A stretch of DNA of 64,000 nucleotides, taken from Comamonas sp. GTDB taxonomy: Bacteria > Pseudomonadota > Gammaproteobacteria > Burkholderiales > Burkholderiaceae_C. This document shows positions 38,597-49,569 of the stretch, piece by piece. The notes under the pieces were generated by a model that was not told the DNA's origin, ran no database searches, and worked only from the letters and a program-made list of their open reading frames with translations. The stretch lies in contig JAJPEQ010000010.1 in assembly GCA_021166775.1 (NCBI GenBank), positions 182,131-246,130 of the forward strand, given 5' to 3'. Position 1 is the stretch's first letter. Each line of letters opens with the position of its first letter. Position numbers and translations under genes: made by a program.

Positions 38597-38632
38597 AAAA
38601 GGCCCGTGACTGTTATGTCATGGGCCTTTTTT
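38597..38632. terminator. Rho-independent terminator, probably bidirectional
   Basis: AAAAGGCCCGTGAC, loop TGTTAT, GTCATGGGCCTTTTTT forms a 14-base stem with one G-A/T mismatch, flanked by A-run and T-run. It sits between the convergent HPF-like and ssb genes and serves both. Confidence 0.9.
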
Positions 38633-38653
38633 AAAAACAAAGAAAGGTGACTT

Positions 38654-39190
38654 CTAGAACGGAATGTCGTCTTCCATGTCGTCGAACCCGGAGCTCGCCT
38701 GAGGCGCCTGCGGGGCGGCCACCGGCGCGGGCGCCGGGCGCTGCACGGGCGCGGGACGCGCGCCGGCCGGGGCCTGCCGACGCTGCGGCGCATCAAAGCT
38801 GCCGGCCTCGCCAAACCCTTCCTCCTCGGCATAGGCGCCCGCGCCGCCCTGCCCCTGGCGGCTGCCCAGCATCTGCATCACGTCCACGCGGATGTCGGTG
38901 CTGTAGCGCTCCTGGCCGTCCTGCCCCTGCCACTTGCGCGTGCGGATGCTGCCTTCCACGTAGATCTGACTGCCCTTGCGCAGGTACTGCGCGGCGATCT
39001 CGGCGAGTTTGCCGTTGAACACCAGCCGGTGCCATTCGGTGTGGTCGCGCTGCTCGCCGGTCTGCTTGTCGCGCCATTTGTTGGTGGTGGCGAGCGTGAC
39101 GTTGGTCACCTGGTCGCCGCTGGGAAAGGTACGGGTTTCCGGGTCGCGCCCGAGGTTGCCGACGAGGATGACCTTGTTGACCGATGCCAT
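38654..39190 (-). CDS. ssb: Single-stranded DNA-binding protein
   Basis: A 178-residue SSB. The OB fold begins [20 protein letters not shown] and includes [40 protein letters not shown] Pro/Ala/Gln-rich linker follows, and the C-terminus is the acidic protein-docking tip [10 protein letters not shown]. It coats ssDNA in replication and repair. It lies close to uvrA, as in many Proteobacteria, with an MFS gene between. Confidence 0.97.
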   Translation of the reverse strand: MASVNKVILVGNLGRDPETRTFPSGDQVTNVTLATTNKWRDKQTGEQRDHTEWHRLVFNGKLAEIAAQYLRKGSQIYVEGSIRTRKWQGQDGQERYSTDIRVDVMQMLGSRQGQGGAGAYAEEEGFGEAGSFDAPQRRQAPAGARPAPVQRPAPAPVAAPQAPQASSGFDDMEDDIPF

Positions 39191-39319
39191 GGAAAAATGT
39201 CCTTGAAGGTAGCCCGGGCGATGACGCAGAGAAGCCCGGACCAGATGGGTGAAGCGCGGCCCCTGCCAGACCGCAGGTGCGCAGCATAACGGCTTTGCCG
39301 CCGTGGGGAAATGGTCTCT

Positions 39320-40558
39320 TCAGTGCCGCGCCGAGCGCGCGATGGGCTTGAGCGGCCAGGTCCAGGCGAGCCACGCCAGCGTGATGAGCGAGGTGGCGAT
39401 GAAGAGCCCCGTGGCGCCCCCCCACTTCACCAGCAGCCCGCCCACCGCACCGCCCAGGAACAGGCCGATCGATTGCAGCGTGTTGTAGGTGCCCAGCGCC
39501 GCGCCGCGCAGGTTGTCGGGTGCCATGCGCGAGGCCAGGCTCGGCTGCGTGGCTTCGAGCACGTTGAAACCGCAGAAAAACACGAACAGCGTGACGCCCA
39601 GCGCCCAGAGCGACGGCGTGGCGCCGCTGGCCGCCAGCACGCCGAAGCCCACCTGTCCGGCCAGCACCAGGCCGATCGAGAGCAGCAGCGCCGCGCGCAG
39701 CTTGCCATGGCGCTCCATCGAGAACAGAGCGCCCATCGCGATGAGCGAAAGAACAATGGCCGACAGATAGATCTCCCAGTGCTGCGCCTTGGGCAGCCCG
39801 GCCTGCACCAGCATGGCCGGCACCGACACCCACATCGACATCTGCACCGTGTGCAGCGCGCAAACCCCCAGGTTCACGCGCATCAGGTCGCCGTGGCGCA
39901 GCACCTCGGAGTAGTGCCCGCGCGGCGCGTCGGCGTGATGGCGTGGCTCGGGCGGAACCACCCAGAGCACGGTGGCGATGCCCGCGAGCGTGAGCGCGAA
40001 GGTCAGCCCGAACAGGCCCGAGAGGCCGATCCACGCGGTGAGCAGCGGCGCCGCCACGAGGGCGATCGCGAACATCAGGCCGATGCTGATGCCCACCAGC
40101 GCCATTGCCTTGGTGCGCACCACATCGCGCGTCTGGTCCGCCAGCAGCGCGGTGACGGCGGCCGAGACCGCGCCCGCGCCCTGGATCGAGCGGCCGATGA
40201 GCAGTCCCGTGAGCGTGGTCGCCAGCGCCGCCACGAGGCTGCCGATGGCAAAGACGATCAGGCCGATGATGATCACGCGCTTGCGCCCGTAGCGGTCTGA
40301 GGCCATGCCCATGGGCAATTGCAGAAAGGCCTGCGTCATGCCGTAGCTGCCCATCGCGAGGCCTACCATCGCGATGTCGCCCCCGCCGGGGTACTTGCGC
40401 GCCTCCAGCATGAAGACGGGCAGCACCAGAAACAGCCCCAGCATGCGCAGCGCGAAGATCAGCGCCAGGCTGATGCTGGAGCGCCGCTCGGTGGCGGTCA
40501 TGCGCCGGTCCGAAGCGTCGGAAAAGGAGGCGGAAGTCGGGATGGAGGAAGCAGACAT
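39320..40558 (-). CDS. MFS transporter (YajR/DHA1-like)
   Basis: A 412-residue drug/proton-type major facilitator with twelve helices. Conserved parts: FALRMLGLFLVLPVFMLEA, then GSYGMTQAFLQLPMGMASDRYGRKRVIIIGL (motif A) and GRSIQGAGAVSAAVTALLADQTR. Such genes commonly sit between ssb and uvrA in Burkholderiales. The start at 40558 is used since the frame upstream lacks family similarity. It is divergent from the DedA gene. Substrate unknown. Confidence 0.88.
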   Translation of the reverse strand: MSASSIPTSASFSDASDRRMTATERRSSISLALIFALRMLGLFLVLPVFMLEARKYPGGGDIAMVGLAMGSYGMTQAFLQLPMGMASDRYGRKRVIIIGLIVFAIGSLVAALATTLTGLLIGRSIQGAGAVSAAVTALLADQTRDVVRTKAMALVGISIGLMFAIALVAAPLLTAWIGLSGLFGLTFALTLAGIATVLWVVPPEPRHHADAPRGHYSEVLRHGDLMRVNLGVCALHTVQMSMWVSVPAMLVQAGLPKAQHWEIYLSAIVLSLIAMGALFSMERHGKLRAALLLSIGLVLAGQVGFGVLAASGATPSLWALGVTLFVFFCGFNVLEATQPSLASRMAPDNLRGAALGTYNTLQSIGLFLGGAVGGLLVKWGGATGLFIATSLITLAWLAWTWPLKPIARSARH

Positions 40559-40660
40559 AGGCGTAGGAGCGCTCGGGCAGGTGAGTCCCCCACCCAGCGG
40601 TGTATTGTCGTTTATTGCCGTCATCGTCTCGAGCATGGAGGCATTGACCGCACCATCGTC

Positions 40661-41257
40661 ATGCTGCAGGGGCCTCTCGTGGAGCATCTCATCGATCAGC
40701 TGATCGCGCATTACGGACTGCTGGCCGTCTTCGTTGGTTCCCTGGCGGAAGGAGAAACCGCTGCCATCCTGGGCGGCTTCTTCGCGCACCAGCAGGCCTT
40801 TGCCTGGTGGCAGACGGTCCTGGCCGCGTTTTGCGGCGCCACGCTGGGCGACACCGGATTCTTTCTCGTTGGCCGGCACTTCGCCGACCACCCCTGGGTG
40901 CGGCGTCTGCGCACGCGCCCGGGGTTCGACCGGGCGGATCGGTTCGTGCGCGATCATCCTCATCTGTTCGTGCTCGCCAACCGCTACGTCTACGGCATGC
41001 GCCTGGTAGGGGGCGTGGCGGCCGGTCTCGCGCAAATCGGCCTCTGGCGCTTCCTGGTGCTCAACCTTGTGTCTGCCCTGGTGTGGGCCGTGTTGTTCAG
41101 CAGTCTCGGTTACCTCTTCGGCCTCGGGGCCCAGCAGTTCCTGGGCCGGGCGCTGCTCGCGCACCAGCGCCTGGCACTGGCTGTGCTCGTGGTGCTGGCC
41201 GCCGCCGGGCTGGCCCTGCTCGGCCACCTGTACAGGAAACGTGCGCGCAACCGATAA
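40661..41257 (+). CDS. DedA-family (SNARE-associated/VTT) membrane protein
   Basis: A 198-residue membrane protein of the DedA/Tvp38 family. [25 protein letters not shown] holds the conserved E-GE-x-P-like reentrant region, and [24 protein letters not shown] plus [29 protein letters not shown] the second conserved region with the arginine. DedA proteins act in lipid-carrier recycling and membrane homeostasis. uvrA follows after 13 bases. An upstream in-frame region precedes the ATG at 40661, but similarity starts here. Confidence 0.87.
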   Translation: MLQGPLVEHLIDQLIAHYGLLAVFVGSLAEGETAAILGGFFAHQQAFAWWQTVLAAFCGATLGDTGFFLVGRHFADHPWVRRLRTRPGFDRADRFVRDHPHLFVLANRYVYGMRLVGGVAAGLAQIGLWRFLVLNLVSALVWAVLFSSLGYLFGLGAQQFLGRALLAHQRLALAVLVVLAAAGLALLGHLYRKRARNR

Positions 41258-41270
41258 TGCCCGGTTGCCC

Positions 41271-44207
<2,937 letters not shown>

Positions 44208-44232
44208 GCGGGCCCCGCCCGCGCGAGGTGGT

Positions 44233-45477
44233 TCAGGACGACGGCGCGCAGCGGCGCGGCCACGCCGGTTGACGGCCCGTGAGCTGACTCACGATCACGG
44301 CCTTGAGGGGCGGGAAATGCTCGGACGCCGCCAGCACCGCCCGGCGCAACACACGCGCTGGCACGCGCTCGTCGGTGTACAGGCGCACGATGGCGTTGGT
44401 GCCGGCGAAGATCGGCCAGGCGTGCAGGCGATGCGCGCGCTCGTAGCCCGCGAGCTCCCGTGCGTCGCCGATATCCATGCCACGCCTGCGCGCGAGCACC
44501 ACGGTGCGCTCAAGCGCCTTCACGCCCGAAAGACCCAGATTGAAGCCATGCGCCGTGACCGGATGCGTGCCCACCGCCGCATCGCCCACCAGCGCCCAGC
44601 GCGGCCCGGCGAAGCGGTGCGCCCAGACCGCGACAAGCGGGTAGCTGTGGCGCTCGCCCACCAGCGTCATCGCGCCCAGCCGATGCTGGAACTGCGTCGC
44701 GATGCGCGCGGTGTAATCCGCCGGCGCGAGCGCGAGCAGCCGCTGCGCCTGCGCGCCGTCGACGGTCACCACCGCCGAGACCTGATGACTGCCGCTTTCC
44801 GGATCGGGCGGCAGCGGCAGGATGGCGAGCGTGCTGTCGTGGTCGAAACACTCGTGGGTGACCTGCGCGGGGTCTATTTCGACGCGCAGGCGGCAGACGA
44901 TGACGCTGCGCCCGAAGTCGCGCATCGAGGCACCGATGCCGAGCTGGCGCCGCACGCCGGAAAAGCGGCTGTCGGCGGCGACGAGCAGCGGCGCGTGCAG
45001 GGTCTGCGCCACGCCATCGACGTCGTTGAATTCCACCGTCGCCGCGTCGGCATCGACGCGCACGCCCGTGACCTTCGCGCCCGTGAGGATTTCGATACCC
45101 GGCGTCTGGCTCGCCACCTGCCACGCGGTGCGCCTGAGCGCATGGTTGGGCACGATCCAGCCCAGGTTGTCCACGCCCGTGCCGCCCGCGTGCAGCTGCA
45201 TGGCGCCTTGCTGCCCGGGCGCGCCGTTGTGCACCTGCGCCTCGCGCAGCAGCCCGATTTCATGCGCTTGCAGGCGCTGCCAGGTGCCGAGCTGCTGCAG
45301 CAGCGCGCGGCTGGGATGCGTGAGCGCGATTTCTCGCCCGTCGGCGGGCGGGTCAGCCAGCACCTCGGCGCTCTGCAGCTCCAGCACCGTGGCACTCAGG
45401 CCCGCCTGGGCCAGCGCGATGGAGAGGCTCAGGCCTGTCGGGCCCGCGCCGACGATGAGGACGTCGCTGTGCTGCAT
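44233..45477 (-). CDS. FAD-dependent monooxygenase, UbiH/UbiF/Coq6 family
   Basis: A 414-residue flavoprotein. The dinucleotide-binding motif is DVLIVGAGPTGLSLSIALAQAG at the start, the middle DG-type motif is LLVAADSRFSGVRRQLGIG, and the second FAD motif is RWALVGDAAVGTHPVTAHGFNLGLSG. The family hydroxylates the ubiquinone ring, using oxygen and reduced flavin. In E. coli UbiH, UbiF and UbiI act at different positions; which one this represents cannot be told. ATG at 45477 precedes the FAD motif by three codons. It is convergent with uvrA and divergent from the enoyl-CoA hydratase gene. Confidence 0.87.
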   Translation of the reverse strand: MQHSDVLIVGAGPTGLSLSIALAQAGLSATVLELQSAEVLADPPADGREIALTHPSRALLQQLGTWQRLQAHEIGLLREAQVHNGAPGQQGAMQLHAGGTGVDNLGWIVPNHALRRTAWQVASQTPGIEILTGAKVTGVRVDADAATVEFNDVDGVAQTLHAPLLVAADSRFSGVRRQLGIGASMRDFGRSVIVCRLRVEIDPAQVTHECFDHDSTLAILPLPPDPESGSHQVSAVVTVDGAQAQRLLALAPADYTARIATQFQHRLGAMTLVGERHSYPLVAVWAHRFAGPRWALVGDAAVGTHPVTAHGFNLGLSGVKALERTVVLARRRGMDIGDARELAGYERAHRLHAWPIFAGTNAIVRLYTDERVPARVLRRAVLAASEHFPPLKAVIVSQLTGRQPAWPRRCAPSS

Positions 45478-45796
45478 GGGGTGTGCCGCCTTGGGATGGG
45501 AGGAAAGTTCAGATTGTGGCCGCACCCGCGCCGCCATGCGCGGTGGCGCCGCCACTCACACGTCAGCCCCTGTTTTTATGAAATACATTGTGATATGCGG
45601 AGTCTGAAGACGCGCGCTCCACGTCCTGGCGAACGCGGTGTTTTCAGGCGATCTTTTAAGAGGGAGTCAGTCGCGATCGGACTTGCGGCGTCACATCCTT
45701 GCATTCATTTTCAGACTAATATGTCAATGTGTTGACGCAAAATCCCGTCACACAGGCGTTCCTTGCCCTGTGGTCGTGGATGAAAGGAGAAAAACC
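45478..45796. promoter_or_regulatory. Intergenic region with a candidate operator at 45723-45736
   Basis: This 319-base gap separates divergent monooxygenase and enoyl-CoA hydratase genes. GTCAATGTGTTGAC at 45723-45736 is a perfect inverted repeat (GTCAA, TGTG, TTGAC). It follows directly on a TAATAT -10-like hexamer (45717-45722) and lies 60 bases before the hydratase start. A MarR gene downstream of the hydratase is a candidate binder. AAAGGAGAAAAACC before 45797 is a good ribosome site. Nothing gene-like was seen in the gap. Confidence 0.5.
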
Positions 45797-46618
45797 ATGC
45801 GATTTGCCGATTACCACCAGCTCACCTTCGAGCGCAAGCCCGACGGCGTGTTGCTCATCACCATGAACCGGCCCGAGAAATACAACGCCACCGACGAGGA
45901 ACTGCATGGCGAACTGGCCCGCGTCTGGGACGATGTCTCCAGGGACGAAGAGACCCGCGTGGCCGTGATCACCGGCGCAGGCAAGGCCTTCTGCGCCGGT
46001 GGCGACCTGGCCATGGTCGAGCGCCTGGCGGGCAACCATGAGCGCGTGCAGCACATGCTGCGCGAGATGAGCGAGATGGTCTATGGCATGGTCAACTGCG
46101 ACAAGCCCATCGTCTCGGCGATCAACGGCGTCGCGGTGGGCGCGGGCACGGTGGTCGGTCTGATGGCCGACATTTCCATCTGCGCCGAGGATGCGCGCAT
46201 TGGCGACGGCCACGTCAAGCTCGGTGTGGCCGCGGGCGACCACGCGGCCATCGTCTGGCCGCTGCTCGTGGGTCCGGCCAAGGCCAAGTACTACCTGCTC
46301 ACCGGCGAAATGATCCTGGGCCGGGAGGCCGAGCGCATCGGGCTCGTGTCCAAGGCCCTGCCCAGGGAGCAGGTGCTTGACGAGGCCTTGCGCGTCGCGC
46401 AGGTTCTGGGCACCCTGTCGCAACCGGCCGTGCGCCTGACCAAGCGTTCGCTCAATGGCTGGCTTCGCAGCGCCGGCGCGATTTTCGACCAGTCGGCCGC
46501 CTACGAGATGCTGTGCTTCATGGGCCCCGACGTGGTCGAAGGCTGCGCCGCCCTGCGTGAAAAGCGTGCGCCGCAATTCCCGTCCACGCGATCGGCGGCA
46601 GACGAAGGCAAGGCCTGA
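45797..46618 (+). CDS. Enoyl-CoA hydratase/isomerase family protein
   Basis: A 273-residue crotonase-fold protein. [19 protein letters not shown] and [34 protein letters not shown] are the two oxyanion-hole regions. The place of the second catalytic glutamate reads [17 protein letters not shown], with Asp in the vicinity, so the reaction type (hydration, isomerisation or C-C cleavage) is open. Start ATG at 45797 has an AAAGGAG site. It is convergent with the MarR gene and may be regulated by it. Confidence 0.87.
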   Translation: MRFADYHQLTFERKPDGVLLITMNRPEKYNATDEELHGELARVWDDVSRDEETRVAVITGAGKAFCAGGDLAMVERLAGNHERVQHMLREMSEMVYGMVNCDKPIVSAINGVAVGAGTVVGLMADISICAEDARIGDGHVKLGVAAGDHAAIVWPLLVGPAKAKYYLLTGEMILGREAERIGLVSKALPREQVLDEALRVAQVLGTLSQPAVRLTKRSLNGWLRSAGAIFDQSAAYEMLCFMGPDVVEGCAALREKRAPQFPSTRSAADEGKA

Positions 46619-46695
46619 GGCGACGGCCTGCCCTGGCAGGGTGAGCCGCGCGCGGCGGCGAGAGAATCTGAAAGCGGCGCTGTGCGCGCCGGGGG

Positions 46696-47208
46696 TCAGC
46701 GGTCGGCGGCGCTTTCCTGTGCTTCGTCGCTGCCGCCCTGGGCGCGGTCGATGCGCTGCATGTTCTCCAGCAGCTGAAGCAGGTAGTGCAGGGTGTGCGC
46801 GGTGTCGTTGACCGAGAAGCCCTGGAGCGCGTCCTCGTAGTAAGCGAATATCCTGGGCTGCGCCTCCACCTGCCAGACGCGTCGGCCAGCCTCGGTCATC
46901 GAGACCAGGCGCGAACGTCGGTCTCTCGGGTCGGCCACCAGATCGACGTGTCCGTCGCGCTGCATGCGGCCGATCACACCCGAGAGATTCTGCCGGCTCA
47001 CCATCAGGTAGCGCGCGAGCTCGCCCACGCTCATGCCCTGCGCGGCCCGCGGCCGGGAGATCGCCCCGAGGACTGCCCACTGCTGCGTGGTGAGCCCCTG
47101 TGCCTCGATGGCTCGCGTCCCGGTCTTGTGCAGCATGTTGGCGCATTGATAGAGCCGAAAGAACACCCGGTTCGCAAGTTCCATGCGCGCATCGTCAGAT
47201 CGTGTCAT
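46696..47208 (-). CDS. MarR-family transcriptional regulator
   Basis: A 170-residue regulator. The winged-helix reads LTTQQWAVLGAISRPRAAQGMSVGELARYLMVSRQNLSGVIGRMQRDGHVDLVADPRDRRSRLVSMTEAG, with the DPRDRRSR wing typical of MarR. ATG at 47208 begins the protein (MTRSDDARMELANRVFFRLYQ); earlier in-frame codons lack similarity. It is convergent with the enoyl-CoA hydratase gene. Comparable pairs in other bacteria respond to acyl-CoA thioesters of aromatic acids. Confidence 0.88.
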   Translation of the reverse strand: MTRSDDARMELANRVFFRLYQCANMLHKTGTRAIEAQGLTTQQWAVLGAISRPRAAQGMSVGELARYLMVSRQNLSGVIGRMQRDGHVDLVADPRDRRSRLVSMTEAGRRVWQVEAQPRIFAYYEDALQGFSVNDTAHTLHYLLQLLENMQRIDRAQGGSDEAQESAADR

Positions 47209-47582
47209 AGGTGGCGGTGGTGAATATCGTGAGACCTCGCATGGCAGCCCCGGATTCGGCGAGCGGGGGAAATGGCGGCCACTTTCCAGAGTCATGTGCT
47301 TCCCCGGAATGTACCGTGCCGGTCAGCGGCAGACCTTGGTCCCTCGAAAAACACGCCCTGTGACGCCCGCACCGGTCGCCGCACCAACGCGGCCGGCTGG
47401 GGCCGGTTCCGCCCCGGCCCAGCGCCATGCCAACCGGCGGCGCATGGAAGACCCGGTTCATCGCGCTCCCCCTGGAGACCCCCGGATTGGAAATCAGATG
47501 AACAAACCGCCAACTCGGGACGCCAGCGGGTCAGTGTATCGATGCCGGGGCGCCCGGCCGACAGCGCGTGACCGACAGGCTC
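47209..47582. other. 374-base gap without a supported gene
   Basis: The gap lies between the MarR gene start and the end of the next leftward gene. It holds the MarR promoter presumably, but no palindrome, hairpin or reading frame with family similarity was seen. Short overlapping frames in it look like chance. Confidence 0.5.
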
Positions 47583-48029
47583 TCAGGCGTGCGCGCACCG
47601 CACGCCCTCGTACCCCAGGTGGTGCAGGCATTCGCGCAGGATCAGCAGCGCGGCCGCGCCCGGCGCATCGAGCGTCATGCCCGCAGCGGCACCCGGCTGA
47701 CCGATCGCGGCCGCGGCCAGGCGCTCGAACCGTTCTTCCACCGCATCACGCGACAGTCGCACGATGCCGCCCGTCAGGCCCAGTGCGGCCAGGGGCAAGG
47801 GCCCGGCAACCGCCAGCTCGCCGCGCGCGCCGTGGGCCAGGCCGCTCGCGCTCAGCGCGTCTTCGACCAGGTCGATGGCGCGCTCGATCTCGACGGCCGT
47901 GGGCGGGTGGTGGTGAAAGCAGTGCCTCAGGATGTCCTGCACGCCCACGCCGATCACCGCCTCGACGCCGCCACCGGACAGCGTGACGTGGTGGTCGCCC
48001 AGCCGCAGCAGGGTGGCGGGCCGCGTCAT
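47583..48029 (-). CDS. Conserved-looking hypothetical protein
   Basis: A 148-residue cytosolic protein, not recognised. It starts MTRPATLLRLGDHHVTLSGGGVEAVIGVG and has a His-rich stretch DILRHCFHHHPPTAVEIERAIDLVEDAL, then PAALLILRECLHHLGYEGVRC-like residues at the end (as AALLILRECLHHLGYEG). Histidines and one or two cysteines could bind metal. No signal peptide or membrane segment. It follows the DoxX gene by 12 bases, so they are probably co-transcribed. Confidence 0.65.
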   Translation of the reverse strand: MTRPATLLRLGDHHVTLSGGGVEAVIGVGVQDILRHCFHHHPPTAVEIERAIDLVEDALSASGLAHGARGELAVAGPLPLAALGLTGGIVRLSRDAVEERFERLAAAAIGQPGAAAGMTLDAPGAAALLILRECLHHLGYEGVRCAHA

Positions 48030-48041
48030 GGCGTCGCTCCG

Positions 48042-48485
48042 TCAGCCCTGCCGGGCCAGGGCGCGGTCCACCGAGTAGCGCCCCGCGCCGGTAAACAGCA
48101 GCGACAGCGCGGCCGCGCCCAGCGCCAGGGCGTACTCGTAGCCCCCGGCGGCCGCGAAAAAGCCCTTGTCCCAGTGTGCCGCGAAGATCGCAACCAGCAT
48201 GGCGAAGGCCAGCGCCGCCGCGGCCGGACGCACCAGCAGCCCCGCGATCAGCGCCAGCCCGCCGAAGAACTCGGCCAGACCCGCGAGCAGCGCCATCAGG
48301 TAGCCGGGATTCAGGCCGATCGAGCCGAAGAACTGGCCCGTGCCTTCGAGCCCGTAGCCGCCGAACCAGCCGAACAGCTTTTGCGCGCCGTGCACGGCGA
48401 AGATGATGCCCACGGGAAGGCGCAGCGCCAGCACCCCGCCGCTGTCGGCCGTCGTCAGCAGGCGATGAAAGAAAGATTGGCTCAT
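48042..48485 (-). CDS. DoxX-family membrane protein
   Basis: A 147-residue inner-membrane protein with four helices. Family motifs seen: LRLPVGIIFAVHGAQKLFGWFGG, GYLMALLAGLAEFFGGLALIAGLLVRPAAAALAFAMLVAIFAAH. DoxX-type proteins are linked to redox and thiosulfate metabolism in some organisms, but generally of unknown role. ATG at 48485 is immediately preceded by GGAGCAACACC. It is divergent from the LysR gene at 48602, which may regulate it. Confidence 0.9.
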   Translation of the reverse strand: MSQSFFHRLLTTADSGGVLALRLPVGIIFAVHGAQKLFGWFGGYGLEGTGQFFGSIGLNPGYLMALLAGLAEFFGGLALIAGLLVRPAAAALAFAMLVAIFAAHWDKGFFAAAGGYEYALALGAAALSLLFTGAGRYSVDRALARQG

Positions 48486-48601
48486 GGTGTTGCTCCGGAC
48501 ATGCAGCACATCGCTGCGATGGAAGAACTTTATAGGTTCACGATCAATCAATAAACAGCCATTTGATTTACACATTGTTCCCGACAGAAGGACAATCCGC
48601 C

Positions 48602-49501
48602 ATGGACAAGTTTCAGGAAATGAGCGCCTTCGCCGCCGTGGTGGACGCAGGCAGCTTCGTGCGCGCCGCCGACGCGCTCGACCTGTCCAAGACGGCGGTC
48701 TCGCGCCTCGTGAGCGACCTGGAGACACGCCTGGGCACCCGGCTCCTGCACCGCACGACGCGCAAGCTCTCGCTGACCGAGGCCGGCGCACTCTTTCACG
48801 ACCGCTGCAGGCAGCTCCTCGACGGCGTGGCCGAGGCCGAGGCCGAGCTCAGCTCCCATTCGGGCGAGGCGGTGGGGCGCCTGCGCATCAACGTGCCGGT
48901 CACCTTCGGCCTGATGCACCTGGCGCCGCTGTGGCCGGTCTTCATGCAGCAGCACCCGCGCGTGGTGCTGGACGTCACGCTCTCCGACCGCTTCGTCGAT
49001 CTGGTCGATGAGGGCTACGACCTTGCGGTGCGCATCGCGCGGCTGCCAGCGTCCTCGCTGGTGAGCCGCCAGCTCACCACCACGCGGATGATGCTGTGTG
49101 CCTCGCCGCAGTACCTGCGCGCGCACGGCACGCCCGCGCAGCCCGAGGACCTCGCGCAGCACGCGCTGATCGCCTACACGCTGCTGGCCTCGGGCGAACA
49201 GTGGGAGCTGCAGGGGCCCGAGGGAGCGGTCAGCGTCAAGGTCAATCCGCGCATGCGCACCAACAACGGCGATACCTGCTGCGCCGCCGCGCTGCGGCAT
49301 CAGGGCATCATCTTCCAGCCCTCGTTCATGGTGGCCGGGCACCTGGCCTCGGGCGCGCTGGTGCAGGTGCTGCCCGAGTACCGCTCGGTCGACATCGGCG
49401 TCTACGTCGTCTATCCGACGCGCAAGCACCTCACGCCCAAGGTGCGCGCGCTCATCGATTTTCTGGCCGAGGCGCTTCGCGCGCCGGCATGGCGGATATG
49501 A
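48602..49501 (+). CDS. LysR-family transcriptional regulator
   Basis: A 299-residue regulator. DNA-binding part: MDKFQEMSAFAAVVDAGSFVRAADALDLSKTAVSRLVSDLETRLGTRLLHRTTRKLSLTEAG. The effector domain follows (GRLRINVPVTFGLMHLAPLWP, then RIARLPASSLVSRQL), typical of the CrgA/DmlR-like branch that often regulates neighbouring divergent genes. The start at 48602 is preferred to 48563. The AT-rich 116-base gap to DoxX is the likely site of action. The acetoacetate-CoA ligase gene follows after 68 bases. Confidence 0.92.
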   Translation: MDKFQEMSAFAAVVDAGSFVRAADALDLSKTAVSRLVSDLETRLGTRLLHRTTRKLSLTEAGALFHDRCRQLLDGVAEAEAELSSHSGEAVGRLRINVPVTFGLMHLAPLWPVFMQQHPRVVLDVTLSDRFVDLVDEGYDLAVRIARLPASSLVSRQLTTTRMMLCASPQYLRAHGTPAQPEDLAQHALIAYTLLASGEQWELQGPEGAVSVKVNPRMRTNNGDTCCAAALRHQGIIFQPSFMVAGHLASGALVQVLPEYRSVDIGVYVVYPTRKHLTPKVRALIDFLAEALRAPAWRI

Positions 49502-49569
49502 CGACGCATCGCGTCACCTGCGCGTCGCATCCTGCTGGCAAGCCCGAGCCCACTGTCGATAATGAAACG

